Positions 26,848 to 36,273 of a stretch of 64,000 nt of DNA are shown piece by piece. This DNA comes from Solirubrobacter taibaiensis. Lineage in GTDB: Bacteria > Actinomycetota > Thermoleophilia > Solirubrobacterales > Solirubrobacteraceae. Position numbers and translations under genes: made by a program. Under the pieces are notes generated by a model. That model did not search any database and had not been told where the DNA came from. It was given only the letters and a program-made list of their open reading frames with translations. The stretch is taken from positions 1 to 64,000 of the forward strand of contig JAPDDQ010000009.1 of the NCBI GenBank assembly GCA_027587225.1. The letters are read 5' to 3'. Positions within the stretch are counted from its first letter, which is position 1; every line of letters begins with the position of its first letter.

Positions 26848-28146
26848 ATGGGGGCTACGCATGACGTCGACACGAGCAGCTCGATAGACGTCTTGATCGC
26901 CGGCGGAGGGATCGCCGGCGTGGAAGCACTACTCGGGTTGCGCGAGGTGGCCGGCCCGCGGGTGCGGATCACGTTGCTGGCCGCGGGCCGGGACTTCGTC
27001 TACCGCCCGATGGCGGTGGCCGAGCCGTTCTCGGCCGGCGTGGCGCGCCACGTCCCGCTGGCGGACATCGCCGCCGACGCCGGCGCGGAGCTGCTCATCG
27101 ACACGCTGGTCGCGGTCCGGGACGACACGCGCCAGGTGCGGTTGGGTGGCGGCGGCACACGCGGCTTCGACGCCCTCCTGGTCGCGACCGGCGCGCGTGC
27201 GGTCGCGGGTGTGGAGGGGGCTGTGACCTGGTGGCCTGAGGGCGACCCGGACAGCTACGGCGGGCTGCTGCGCGACATCGACGAGGGCTACTCGAAGCGG
27301 CTGGCGATCGTCGTGCCACCGGGTGCGGTGTGGCCGCTGCCGGCGTACGAGCTCGCGATCTTGACCGCCGGCGAGGCGGACGCACTCGGGCATGACGACG
27401 TGCAGGTGACGGTCGTGACGCCCGAGCACGCGCCGCTGTCGCTCTTCGGTCCTGAGGCGAGCGCCGCCGTGGCCGAGGAGCTCGAGCGCGCCGGCGTGCA
27501 CCTGGTCACCGGCGCCGTCGCGCGTCGCGCCGAAGGTGGGCTGGTGCTGGAACCGAGCGGGGAGCGGCTCGACGTGCAGCGCGTCTTCGCCGTGCCGCGG
27601 CTGATCGGCCCGGCCATCGAAGGGCTCGCCGCGGACGAAGAGGGCTTCATCCTGACCGGGGAGGACGGGCGCGTCGAAGGCGCGCAACGCACCTGGGCGG
27701 CCGGTGACGGCATCGACGCGCCGCTGAAGTTCGGCGGGCTCGCCACGCAGCAGGCGCGCGTGGCCGTCGCCGCGATCGCCCGCCTCGCCGGCGTCGACGA
27801 TCCCCCCGATCCCGGTGAGCCGGTCGTGGAAGGCCGGCTGCTGGTCGGCGGTCACCACGGCCGTCGCCTGCGCCCGGGCGGCGGGGCCAAGAGCGCGCCG
27901 CTGTGGTGGCCTGAGGGCAAGGTCGCCGGTGAGTACCTCCCGCGTTGGCTTGCCGAGCACGGCTTCGCGCCACCGCCCACGGCCACGCCCGCGGCGCCGG
28001 ACGAGGGCATCCCGATCCGCCGCCATGTGCGCGCGATGGCGGGGGCGGAAGCGCAGTACCTGTTCGAGCTGCGCCGGCGCTACCGGATCAACGACCCGGC
28101 GATCGCGTCGCTCGGACGGGCGATGCGCGCCATGGAATCCCGCTGA
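26848..28146 (+). CDS. FAD-dependent pyridine nucleotide-disulfide/SQR-like oxidoreductase
   Basis: The dinucleotide-binding motif IDVLIAGGGIAGVEALLGL (about 13-31) and the second ATG box LLVATGAR (about 110) are clear. A late GD motif (TWAAGDGIDAPLKFGGLATQQAR) binds FAD. The shape recalls sulfide:quinone oxidoreductase or type II NADH dehydrogenase. The catalytic cysteines of SQR are not present: the sequence contains no Cys at all, so sulfide oxidation is unlikely. A C-terminal extension of 60 residues ends in a basic helix. GAGGAAGGGG precedes the ATG. Confidence 0.8.
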   Translation: MGATHDVDTSSSIDVLIAGGGIAGVEALLGLREVAGPRVRITLLAAGRDFVYRPMAVAEPFSAGVARHVPLADIAADAGAELLIDTLVAVRDDTRQVRLGGGGTRGFDALLVATGARAVAGVEGAVTWWPEGDPDSYGGLLRDIDEGYSKRLAIVVPPGAVWPLPAYELAILTAGEADALGHDDVQVTVVTPEHAPLSLFGPEASAAVAEELERAGVHLVTGAVARRAEGGLVLEPSGERLDVQRVFAVPRLIGPAIEGLAADEEGFILTGEDGRVEGAQRTWAAGDGIDAPLKFGGLATQQARVAVAAIARLAGVDDPPDPGEPVVEGRLLVGGHHGRRLRPGGGAKSAPLWWPEGKVAGEYLPRWLAEHGFAPPPTATPAAPDEGIPIRRHVRAMAGAEAQYLFELRRRYRINDPAIASLGRAMRAMESR

Positions 28147-28158
28147 CCGAGGAGCGAC

Positions 28159-28632
28159 ATGAGCACACCCCCTGATCCGTCGGGCATGCCGGATCCGTGG
28201 CCCATTCCCGGCCAGGATCCCGCCGCGGCGCCGGACAAGCACAGCCGCCCGTGGGCGTGGATCGTGGCCTGCGTCGTGCTGGTGGTCGTCGCGGGTGGCT
28301 TCGCGATCTGGGCGGTCGGGTTGCGGTCCGACCTCGACGACCAGCAGGACAAGACCACGCAGGCTCAACAGGACGCCGACCAGGCCAAGCAAGAGGCCGC
28401 GGAGGCCAACGACGCCGCCGGCGCGCTCCAAGACCAGGTCGATCAGATCTCTCAGGGCCTCGACGACGTCGGCGACCAACTCGAGCAGGCCGGCGACGAC
28501 GCCGAGCAGAACGTCCAGGACGCGGTCGACGGGCTCAAAGGTCAGGTCGCGACGCTCAAGGGCCAGGTCGCCGGTGCCGGCGACGAGGCGAGCGCCACGC
28601 CGGCTCCGGCCGAAGCGACCCCCACACCCTGA
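28159..28632 (+). CDS. Membrane-anchored coiled-coil protein, unknown function
   Basis: A Pro-rich cytoplasmic N terminus of 30 residues, one span (about 31-54, WAWIVACVVLVVVAGGFAIWAV), and an Asp/Gln-rich heptad-like stretch (about 55-135: DQQDKTTQAQQDADQAKQEA and on) make this a coiled-coil protein with an Ala/Pro tail. GAGGAG precedes the ATG. It begins 12 bp after the flavoprotein gene and lies 9 bp before the BrkB-like gene, so the three are probably cotranscribed. Confidence 0.75.
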   Translation: MSTPPDPSGMPDPWPIPGQDPAAAPDKHSRPWAWIVACVVLVVVAGGFAIWAVGLRSDLDDQQDKTTQAQQDADQAKQEAAEANDAAGALQDQVDQISQGLDDVGDQLEQAGDDAEQNVQDAVDGLKGQVATLKGQVAGAGDEASATPAPAEATPTP

Positions 28633-28641
28633 ATTCGGATC

Positions 28642-29601
28642 GTGAGTGCGCACCTCGTCGAACGCCGTCGCCGGTGGCTGCGGTCGCTCACGTTCTGGCT
28701 GCGACCCGGGTTCGTGCTGCGCACGATCAACCGGTTCCAGAAGATCGCCGGCTTTGATCGTGCCATCGCGCTGGCCTCGAGCGCCCTCACCGCGCTCATC
28801 CCGCTGGTGATCTTGACCGGCTCGCTGATCGAAGCCCGCTCTGACGCCGAGGCGGGGGACTGGATCATCGAGCGCTACGAGCTGTCCGGCGCCGGCGCTC
28901 GCGCCGTGCAGGATGTGTTCTCGCCGGTGGACGGCAGCAGCGAGAGCGCGAGCGCCGTCGGCGCGGTGCTGATGCTGTTGGCGATCCTGAGCTTCACGCG
29001 CGCATTCCAGCGGCTCTTCGAGCAGAGCTGGGAGCTTGCGCCGCTGAGCGTTCGCAACACCCTCAACGGCCTGCGCTGGATGGTCGCGTTCGCGGCCTAC
29101 GCGCTCGCCTCCGCCGGCATCCACGCGCTGCTCGCGCAGGACGGCGCGGACGTCATCGCGAACGTCGCCATCGCGCCACTGACCGCCGTGTTCTTGATCT
29201 GGAGCGGCTGGACGCTCAGCGCGCGGCGCGTCGGCCGGTCCGAGCTGTGGCCGTTCGGCGTGCTCGCGGCCATCCTGCTCGCGGTGTACTCGCTCGCCGC
29301 GGCGCGCTACGTCCCGCCCCAGGTCAGCTCGTACGCCGAGCACTACGGGGTGCTGGGCGTCGTCCTGGCCGCGATCTCGACGCTCTTCTGCGTGATGGTC
29401 GTCATCGCCGGATGCGCGGCGCTCGGGCGCGAGGTGCGCGACGAGCTCGCCCGCATCCACAGCGGCCGTCGTCCTCCCGATGGCGAGGTGCGCCGCGAAT
29501 GGGCGAACGTCGTGGCCGAAGCGCGCTCGCGCTGGGAGATCGCGCGCGGCTTCGTCGACCGCCTGCGAGACCACGGCGACCGTTCCGATCAAGACGGCTG
29601 A
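28642..29601 (+). CDS. YihY/BrkB family membrane protein
   Basis: GTG start. The 319-residue protein has about six spans and the family block FTRAFQRLFEQSWELAPLSVRNTLNGLRWM. BrkB/YihY proteins are conserved integral membrane proteins once mis-called RNase BN; their biochemical role is unsettled. The C-terminal 60 residues are charged and probably cytoplasmic. Confidence 0.8.
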   Translation: MSAHLVERRRRWLRSLTFWLRPGFVLRTINRFQKIAGFDRAIALASSALTALIPLVILTGSLIEARSDAEAGDWIIERYELSGAGARAVQDVFSPVDGSSESASAVGAVLMLLAILSFTRAFQRLFEQSWELAPLSVRNTLNGLRWMVAFAAYALASAGIHALLAQDGADVIANVAIAPLTAVFLIWSGWTLSARRVGRSELWPFGVLAAILLAVYSLAAARYVPPQVSSYAEHYGVLGVVLAAISTLFCVMVVIAGCAALGREVRDELARIHSGRRPPDGEVRREWANVVAEARSRWEIARGFVDRLRDHGDRSDQDG

Positions 29602-29661
29602 ACGCCTCGTCCGTGGGAAAACCCGATGGTCGCGCGCTCGTCGAGCGGCGATCCTGTGTGC

Positions 29662-29802
29662 ATGTTCGCCGTCGTGCAGCAGCTCATGGTCGTCTTGGCT
29701 GGATTGGGCTTCGTGTGCCTCGTGACGGCGATCTTCGTCGTCTTGGCGCGATACGTCGCGCGCAAGGTCCTGTCGGACGACGACGGATCCTCACTGCCGT
29801 AG
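29662..29802 (+). CDS. Possible 46-residue single-span membrane protein
   Basis: A short ORF with an ATG start, one strongly hydrophobic segment (MVVLAGLGFVCLVTAIFVVL) and a charged end (RKVLSDDDGSSLP). It lacks a good Shine-Dalgarno, but the composition fits a small membrane protein. It overlaps the converging MMPL gene by 12 bp. Confidence 0.4.
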   Translation: MFAVVQQLMVVLAGLGFVCLVTAIFVVLARYVARKVLSDDDGSSLP

Positions 29803-31875
29803 CAGCAGCGCGATCGACGGCACGAGGAACGTCCGCACCAGGAACGCGTCGACGAGGAGTCCGAGGGTCACGGTGAAGCCGACCTGGTAGAGCGCCTCCA
29901 GGTCCAGCGCCATCAGCGCCGCGAAGGTGCCCGCGAGGATGAGCCCGGCCGAAGTGATCACGCCGCCCGTGCGTTCGAGGCCTGAGATCACCGCGTCGGT
30001 GTTCGAGAGCCCGCGCCGGCGTTCCTCGCGGATGCGCGTCATCAGGAAGATGTTGTCGTCGACGCCGAGCGCTACGAGGAAGATGAACGCGAAGATCGCG
30101 AGGGTGGGGTCGGAGTCCGGTTGGCCGAGCACGTGCGTGAACAGCAGCGACGACGCGCCGAGCGCGAACGCGAACGACAGCACGACGGTCCCGATCACGT
30201 AGAGCGGCGCGACGAGCGACCGCAGCAGCACGATCAGGATCACGAGGATCACGGCGAGCACCAGTGGCACGATCAGGACCGCGTCGGCACCGAGCGCCTC
30301 GAGGTTGTCGTGATTGGTGGCGGTGACGCCGCCGACGAGTGCCGTCTCCCCACCGGCGGCCTCGCGCGCGCTCGCGCGCAGGCGAGGGATCTGATCCATC
30401 GCCTCCGTGGAGAACGGGTCGAGGTCGAGCAGCACCTGCAGCGAGATGAGGTCGCCGGCGTCCGAGTCGGTGTCGGCGGTGGCGACCCCCGGCGCCTGGG
30501 CGAGCGCGTTCTGGACGGGCAGCGCGACACCCGCGTCCGTGATGACATCGACGGGCGCCACGCGGCCGGCCGGGTCGAAGCGCTCTCGGATCAGCTCCTG
30601 CCCCGCGACCGACTCGGGCTCGGTCCGGTACTGCTCGGACAGGTCGAGATAGCCGCGGCCTTCGAGGTTGCCGAGCGCGCCCGCCCCGAGGATCGCGAGG
30701 CAGATCACGGTGAGCGCGAGCGGCCGCCGCCGCACCAGGTGACCGATCCGCGTCCACGAACCTAAAGAGGGACTGTCCCTCTTTAGGTTCGCCGGCCAGA
30801 ACGCGCGGCGGCCGAACACGGCGAGGAGGGCGGGGAGGAGCGTCAGGCCACAGGCCATCATCACGACGATCCCGAGCGCGAGCAGCGGGCCCATCTCGCG
30901 GGTGGCGTTGTAGTCGGCCAGGCTGAGCACGAGCATCGCGGCGACGACGATCCCGCCGCTCGCGAAGATCGCCGGGCCGGTGCGAGTGGCGGCGCGGCGC
31001 ATCGCGGTCTCGACGTCGTCGCCGCGCAGCTCATCGCGGAAGCGCGACACGATCAGCAGGCAGTAGTCCGTGCCCGCGCCGAACATGAGCACGATCAGGA
31101 TCGCCGTCGACTGCCCGCTGACCGTCGTGAGCTCCGCCTGGACGAGCCCGTACACGAGGCCCGTCGCGATCAGGTACGCGATCGCGACGACGCCGAGCAT
31201 CAGTGCCGCGATCAGCGGCGAGCGGTAGGTGAGCAGCATCAGCACGAGCACGAGCACGCCGGTGATCGCGAGCAAGGTCCCGTCGAGGCCTTCGACGGCG
31301 GCGCTGCGATCGGCGTCGAACCCTGCCTGTCCCGTCACGTAGCTCGCCACCGGGTGCCCGTCCGGTCCCGGCAGCATCCCGCGCAGCGTGGCGACGTCCG
31401 CGGCGACGGACTCCGTGTCGTCGCGGCCGTTGACCACCGTGTACAACGCCATCGTCTCGGGGTTGTCGCTGGACAACGACGAGGGACCCGTGGTCGGCGC
31501 GAGCGCGTGCCCGATCTCCCCGCACATCACCCCGTCCGGGCTCGCGACGCCCTTGAGCGCCGGCAACGCCTCACTTGCGCAGATGCGCTCGACGTACGGC
31601 GCGATGTCCGGTGTGCGCTCGAAGATCGAGCCTTCTTTGGCCACGAACGCGATCACCGCGGTCGCGTCCCCGCCCTCGGGGAAGCGCGTGTCGAGCAGGC
31701 GGTCGACCTGCGTGGAGTCCGCGCCGCGCGTGAAGAACGTCTCGCTCTCGTCGGACGCGATCGTCTGCAGCCGCGGCTGCAACGGCGCGAGCGCGAGCCC
31801 GAGAACGACCCAGGCGGCGATCACGATCCAGCGTGATCGCCGCCCGAGTGCCAATGACGCGATCCGACCCCCCAT
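29791..31875 (-). CDS. MMPL/RND-family transporter
   Basis: The 694-residue protein has two repeats, each with one span, a large outer domain and a five-span bundle. Proton-relay-like motifs are GAGTDYCLLIVSRFRDEL in the first bundle and GVDDNIFLMTRIREE in the second. MMPL proteins move lipids or other hydrophobic compounds outward using the proton gradient. Between the two halves the coding sequence contains a 33-bp perfect palindrome (30758-30790) that adds about 11 residues (NLKRDSPSLGS) without breaking the frame. No operon partner. Confidence 0.9.
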   Translation of the reverse strand: MGGRIASLALGRRSRWIVIAAWVVLGLALAPLQPRLQTIASDESETFFTRGADSTQVDRLLDTRFPEGGDATAVIAFVAKEGSIFERTPDIAPYVERICASEALPALKGVASPDGVMCGEIGHALAPTTGPSSLSSDNPETMALYTVVNGRDDTESVAADVATLRGMLPGPDGHPVASYVTGQAGFDADRSAAVEGLDGTLLAITGVLVLVLMLLTYRSPLIAALMLGVVAIAYLIATGLVYGLVQAELTTVSGQSTAILIVLMFGAGTDYCLLIVSRFRDELRGDDVETAMRRAATRTGPAIFASGGIVVAAMLVLSLADYNATREMGPLLALGIVVMMACGLTLLPALLAVFGRRAFWPANLKRDSPSLGSWTRIGHLVRRRPLALTVICLAILGAGALGNLEGRGYLDLSEQYRTEPESVAGQELIRERFDPAGRVAPVDVITDAGVALPVQNALAQAPGVATADTDSDAGDLISLQVLLDLDPFSTEAMDQIPRLRASAREAAGGETALVGGVTATNHDNLEALGADAVLIVPLVLAVILVILIVLLRSLVAPLYVIGTVVLSFAFALGASSLLFTHVLGQPDSDPTLAIFAFIFLVALGVDDNIFLMTRIREERRRGLSNTDAVISGLERTGGVITSAGLILAGTFAALMALDLEALYQVGFTVTLGLLVDAFLVRTFLVPSIALLLRQ
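30758..30790. repeat. REP-like perfect palindrome inside the MMPL gene
   Basis: Sixteen-bp arms GAACCTAAAGAGGGAC and its exact reverse complement are separated by a single T. It is AT-richer than its surroundings and exactly 33 bp long, so the reading frame is kept. The core GGGAC-T-GTCCC resembles palindromes mobilised by RAYT transposases (established for other bacteria); no RAYT gene is in this window. Confidence 0.85.
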
Positions 31876-31927
31876 CAGCGGGCCGGTGCCGCGGCGGCCA
31901 TGTCGGCCGCCGCGACCCTGCTTGCTC

Positions 31928-34900
31928 TCACGGCTGCGTTGTCGCCAGCACGAACGTCAACCGCTTGGAGTACGAGCCGTTTCTGAGCGCCTCGGTGGCG
32001 CCGATGGCCTGCTGGAACTGCAACGGCACGGTCGCGCTCGTGACCGGGGCGGCCCAGGACGCCAGCGGCACCGTGTTCGCCGTGATGTCGGCGAACGGGG
32101 TGGCCGCACTCGCTGAGTTGCGCACCCGCAGGCGCGACGCCAGCGGCGAGGTGCCGTTGACGAGGAACCCGGGGCTCACGCCGCTCTGATCGGAGATCGT
32201 GAGCGCCGCGTCGTTCATCGTCGAGGTGACGGTGGCCGTCGTGGTCGCGTGGTGGACCACCGCGGTCCCCGGCGTGAACGCGCCGAAGCTCGTGGTGGAG
32301 GCCAGCGACAGGTTGAGCAGCTTCGGCACCAGCACGCTGACCTCGTGCGGCTCGACCGTCGGCGCCGTGAGCTCGATCGTCTTCGACGCGGTCGCGCCGT
32401 CGGCGTAGGTCACGGTCAATGTCGCCGTGGTCGGACGCCCGTTGCCGGCACGCGTGAACGTGTACAGCGGGTTGGCGGACGTGGACGTGCCGCCGTCCGA
32501 GAAGTCCCACTTGTACGAGACGCCGCCCGACTTGCCGATGTTGAACGCGAACGTCGCCGACGCCGGATTGCCGTTCGCGGCGACCTGCGGGTCGGGACCC
32601 GGTGTGTCCGGACCGCCGGTGTACGCGAACCGTCGCACCGCGTTGTTGGCGTTGCTGATCGCGAAGTTCGACCCGCCGTAGTCGGCGACGTAGAGCGCGC
32701 CGTCCGGGCCGAAGTCCAGGTCGATCATGCGGTTGCCGCCCATCAGCGATGTCGGGATGATCCCGTACAGCGAGTCCGCGGCGATCGGCTGACCGCCGGT
32801 GAACTCCGTCGCCGGGTCCATCAGCAGCGCGTGCCGCAGGTTGTTGGCGCCCGCGTAGTCCGCGAGGAACCAGCGACCGTCCCAGTACGCCGGCCACGCT
32901 TCTGGTGCCTCACCCGCCGGCTTGCGGTACGTGCCGGCCGTCATCGGTGCCTGGCTGCCGCCGAACAGCCACGGGCAGCGGCGGTAGGACGTCGGGTCGG
33001 CCGACGAGTTGGAGTTGGTGTACTGCGGGATGCCGTTGGCGTTGCGCGGGAAGTCGTAGCAACCGCCCTGCGGGCCGTACCAGAGGTTGGTCGACCGCGC
33101 CGCCGGGATCCGCTCCAGGCCGGTGTTGAACGGCGAGTCGTTGACGATCCCGTTGGGGTCGTCGCAGTCCCAGTAGCCACCGCCACCGGAACCGGCCGTC
33201 GTGTCGTTGCCGACCACGGTGCCGGGATGGCCGGCCGGCGCCGCGAGGCCGCCGCCGGTCGCGGACGGGAGCTTGGCGCGGTAGCCCTGCTGGTTACCCG
33301 TGCAGAACGGCCAGCCGTAGTTGCCGGCCGAGTTGATCTGGACGGCGTTCTCCGTCTTCGCCGGGCCCCAGACCGGGCTGTTGGTGCCCTGGTCCGGACC
33401 GACCCATGCGGCCGAGATCTTGTCGGTCTTCTCGTCCACGTCGATCGAGTAGAGGTTGCGGACACCCATGGCGAAGATCTCGGGCTTCGCCTTGCCGTCC
33501 AGCACCGCCTGGCTCGTCGGCGGGAACATGTTGGGGCCGTTCGGAGCGTCGGGGCCGGGGACGGTGTACGTCGTCCCGAGGCCTGGCGCCGTGCCCGCGT
33601 TCAGCGTCGCGTTGGGCTTGATGCGCAGCAGCTTGCCCTCGAACGCGTTCGTGTTGCCGGAGGTCTGGCGCGCGTCGGCGTAGCTGATGTAGCCGCACCT
33701 CGCCAAGGATCCCACCGATGGTCTTGGTAGCTCTTGCGTCGCCGCGCACGGTGTGCGGGCCGTCAATGGGCCGTCACCGTCCGGGTCGGACGTGTCGACG
33801 CCGCAGCCGGTCTGCTCGTAGGTGGTGAGGTCGGCGTCGCCCGGGCATGGCAGCGTGTGCGTCGGATGGCCGTTGGTGTAGCCGCCGTTGGTCGAGTTGG
33901 GCGTGTTGCCCGTGTTGTCGCCCGTCGCGAAGTAGAGGTTGCCCGCCGAGTCCCAGTCCATCGAGCCGCCGAGGTGGCAGCAGGAGAAGACCTGGGTCAT
34001 GAAGCGCTGGATGATCCGCTCGGAGCCGGGCGTGATCGTCTTCGTCGTCTCGTTGTAGGTGAAGCGCGAGAGCCGGCGCTCGGCCATGTAGTCCGCGCGG
34101 ACGAAGCCCGGGCCCATGCTGGTGCCGGTGCTGCGGCCCATCTCGCCGCCGTAGTAAGGGTGGTAGACGACGTAGAAGTACGGCCGTCCGCGGGTGAAGT
34201 CCGGGTCCAGCGCGAGGCCGAGGATGCCGTGCTCGGTCTTCGCAGCCGGGCCGGTCTCGGAGCCGCCGCCCTTGGCGCCGAGCACCGTGAGGTCGGCGAC
34301 CTTGGTGATGCGCGACGGGTTCTGGTCGATCGAGCCCGCGCCACGCGGGTCGTAGACGTGGATCGGGCCACAGCCGAGGCCCGTGGTCGGATGCGTCCAC
34401 TGCGTGAACTGCTGCTGGCCCGCGAAGCAGACGGCGCGGCCGGCGTAGAAGATGCGGCCGTCCTCGGCCATCGCCAGCGCGTCGATCTCGCCCATGAACG
34501 GGTTGAAGTTCGCGGTCGAGCTGTCCATCGGCTGGTTGGGATACGTCGGGTTCGCCGGCGTCAGCCGCGTCTGCGTGTAGTTCGAGTTGATCGTGGCCTT
34601 GCAGTTGCCGCGCACCATGCCGGCGGCCCACTGGACCGCGGTGGCGAGGTGCTTGTTGAGGTTGTCGTCGTACGCGGCGGCGGTCTGGCCCATGCCGGTG
34701 TAGAACGAGCGGCCCTGCTGGAGATCACGGCACCACGACAGCGCGCGCTGCTGCTGCGGCTGGAGCGTGTTGCCCGTGCCCGTGAGGCGCAGGACGGCGT
34801 CGTTGGTCACGGACGTGCGGCCCGTGCCGTCGGCCGTCGGGATGGTGTTGAAGCGGACGCGCGCGACGGTGTGGACCTGGCCCGTCGGGTTGTTGGTCCA

Positions 34901-35476
34901 CTGGAAGTAGTTGTCGTTGCGGTTGCGCGCGAGGGCGCTGAGATCCCGCGTCGCCGGGTGCACCCGGTCGAGGAACTCGACGTCCTGGATGCTCGTCGCG
35001 CTCGCGGCGGTCGTGCGCGGGCTGCCGGTGAGGCCGAGCAGCGTGTCGAACGCCGCGTTGCCCTCCTCGAGCTTGGCCGTCTCACCGATGCCGACGAAGC
35101 CGCCGCCACCGTTGACGTAGTTCGTCAGGTCGGTCTCCTGCGCGGCGTTCAGCACGTCGCCGGCCGAATTGACGAAGACCACCGCGCGGTAGGTCGCGAG
35201 GTTGGCGGCGGTGATCTGCGCCGCGTTCGACGTGGTGTCGACGGTGTAGCCGCCGGCAGTGCCGGCCGCCTGCAGTGCGCTCAGCGCATTCGCGCTGGCG
35301 GCGTTCTGCGTGCCGGCGGTGCCGGTGAAGACCAACACCTTGCCGGCCTGCGCCCAGGCCGACGCGGCACCGATCCACGCCACCATCGCCAGACATGCGA
35401 CAAGAGCCACGCCCACGTGCAATGCGCGCGCATCGCCCCGAGAGCTCGACGGCCGTGCCGCCATACCCATCCCCAT
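31928..35476 (-). CDS. Secreted ThuA / glucose-sorbosone dehydrogenase-like / PKD protein
   Basis: GGAGGAGGG lies 7 nt before the ATG. The 1182-residue chain has a signal peptide (cleavage after AWAQA, near 44), a ThuA-type domain (about 46-275, VLVFTGTAG...FVGIGETAKLEEG), a beta-propeller of the PQQ-dependent sorbosone dehydrogenase type (about 320-920, GLALDPDF, FSCCHLGGSMDWDSAGNLYFATGDN, GVRNLYSIDVD, DLDFGPDGALYVADYGG), a PKD domain (about 935-1010, YKWDFSDGGTSTSANPLYTF) and a C-terminal beta domain (about 1035-1182). It probably acts on sugars outside the cell. The C-terminal domain recurs in the cupredoxin protein at 36274-37512. Confidence 0.85.
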   Translation of the reverse strand: MGMGMAARPSSSRGDARALHVGVALVACLAMVAWIGAASAWAQAGKVLVFTGTAGTQNAASANALSALQAAGTAGGYTVDTTSNAAQITAANLATYRAVVFVNSAGDVLNAAQETDLTNYVNGGGGFVGIGETAKLEEGNAAFDTLLGLTGSPRTTAASATSIQDVEFLDRVHPATRDLSALARNRNDNYFQWTNNPTGQVHTVARVRFNTIPTADGTGRTSVTNDAVLRLTGTGNTLQPQQQRALSWCRDLQQGRSFYTGMGQTAAAYDDNLNKHLATAVQWAAGMVRGNCKATINSNYTQTRLTPANPTYPNQPMDSSTANFNPFMGEIDALAMAEDGRIFYAGRAVCFAGQQQFTQWTHPTTGLGCGPIHVYDPRGAGSIDQNPSRITKVADLTVLGAKGGGSETGPAAKTEHGILGLALDPDFTRGRPYFYVVYHPYYGGEMGRSTGTSMGPGFVRADYMAERRLSRFTYNETTKTITPGSERIIQRFMTQVFSCCHLGGSMDWDSAGNLYFATGDNTGNTPNSTNGGYTNGHPTHTLPCPGDADLTTYEQTGCGVDTSDPDGDGPLTARTPCAATQELPRPSVGSLARCGYISYADARQTSGNTNAFEGKLLRIKPNATLNAGTAPGLGTTYTVPGPDAPNGPNMFPPTSQAVLDGKAKPEIFAMGVRNLYSIDVDEKTDKISAAWVGPDQGTNSPVWGPAKTENAVQINSAGNYGWPFCTGNQQGYRAKLPSATGGGLAAPAGHPGTVVGNDTTAGSGGGGYWDCDDPNGIVNDSPFNTGLERIPAARSTNLWYGPQGGCYDFPRNANGIPQYTNSNSSADPTSYRRCPWLFGGSQAPMTAGTYRKPAGEAPEAWPAYWDGRWFLADYAGANNLRHALLMDPATEFTGGQPIAADSLYGIIPTSLMGGNRMIDLDFGPDGALYVADYGGSNFAISNANNAVRRFAYTGGPDTPGPDPQVAANGNPASATFAFNIGKSGGVSYKWDFSDGGTSTSANPLYTFTRAGNGRPTTATLTVTYADGATASKTIELTAPTVEPHEVSVLVPKLLNLSLASTTSFGAFTPGTAVVHHATTTATVTSTMNDAALTISDQSGVSPGFLVNGTSPLASRLRVRNSASAATPFADITANTVPLASWAAPVTSATVPLQFQQAIGATEALRNGSYSKRLTFVLATTQP

Positions 35477-35567
35477 CCGCGGTCCCTCCTCCGACGGTAT
35501 ATGTCCCTACTCCCGACACGCCCCCTCAGGCGCACGTTTCGAACGGTGGACGTCCGAACGAAAGCCG

Positions 35568-35596
35568 ATCCTAGACCGCTTCCAATAGCCTGTCAA
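35568..35596 (-). promoter_or_regulatory. Sigma-70-type promoter of the ThuA/dehydrogenase gene
   Basis: Read on the minus strand: -35 TTGACA (35591-35596), 17-bp spacer, -10 TAGGAT (35568-35573), with the -10 about 90 bp before the start codon. A CAAAAG-type tract precedes the -35, as in the promoter at 37547. Confidence 0.7.
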
Positions 35597-35670
35597 CGAG
35601 CTTTTGTCGTGCGAGTCGCAAAAGGCGCTCGGCACTGATTTGCCGGTTTTGAGGAGAAAGTGGGAAAGTC

Positions 35671-36222
35671 ATGAGAGGGCGGGTGGTTCTGGTAACGCTG
35701 CTGCTCGCCGGGTGCGGCGGGTCCAAGGAAGAGGTGCCGAAGCTCGAGCCCGGGAAGACCGTTCGCGGTGCGACCGAGACCGGCATGGCTCTGAAGGTCG
35801 AGACGTTCGTCGACCCGGCGAAGGACCCCCGGCTCAAGCGCATCGACGACTGGCGCGCGCAGCGGGGCTACCGCGCGGTGGACTTCCACCGCGTCACGGC
35901 CGACAACGCGGCCGGGCCCGGGGCCGACAGCGGACGGACGGTGCGGTTCGCGTCCGACGCGGCGCGGCTCGCCGCGGGCCAGGGCATCGAAGCGCGCTTC
36001 TCCTGCGACGCGCTCGAGTTCGAATGGCTGCCGACCGAGACCGCCGACGCCGACGCCTGGAACGCGCTCCGGCGCGACGTGTGCGCGGCCGGCCCGCCGA
36101 AGCCCGAGGGCATCGCGCCCGGGGCGAGCCAGACGTACTACCTCGTGACCGATCGCGGCTTCGCCGAGCGCGGCCTGCGGCGGATGCGCGTGTTCGGGCC
36201 CCGGGACGCGGAGCTCAAGTAG
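35671..36222 (+). CDS. Putative lipoprotein, unknown function
   Basis: A short signal peptide with lipobox LLAGC (Cys14 or so) precedes a polar 168-residue domain with two further cysteines (FSCDALEF and RDVCAAG). No family recognised. GAGGAG lies rather far (14 nt) from the ATG. The gene stands alone between two large secreted-protein genes on the other strand, divergent from the first and convergent with the second. Confidence 0.7.
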   Translation: MRGRVVLVTLLLAGCGGSKEEVPKLEPGKTVRGATETGMALKVETFVDPAKDPRLKRIDDWRAQRGYRAVDFHRVTADNAAGPGADSGRTVRFASDAARLAAGQGIEARFSCDALEFEWLPTETADADAWNALRRDVCAAGPPKPEGIAPGASQTYYLVTDRGFAERGLRRMRVFGPRDAELK

Positions 36223-36273
36223 CGGCGAGCGCCGCGGCCGTTGTCGGCCGCGGCGCCCGGTACCCCCGAGGCT

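Noticed and set aside
26929..29592. An 887-residue minus-strand ORF opposite the flavoprotein, coiled-coil and BrkB genes
   Set aside because: Antisense shadow in high-GC DNA: no recognisable domain, while the plus-strand genes have clear family motifs.
33734..35638. A 634-residue plus-strand ORF opposite the ThuA/dehydrogenase gene
   Set aside because: Val/Arg/Gly-rich shadow without motifs; the minus-strand protein has clear domains throughout.
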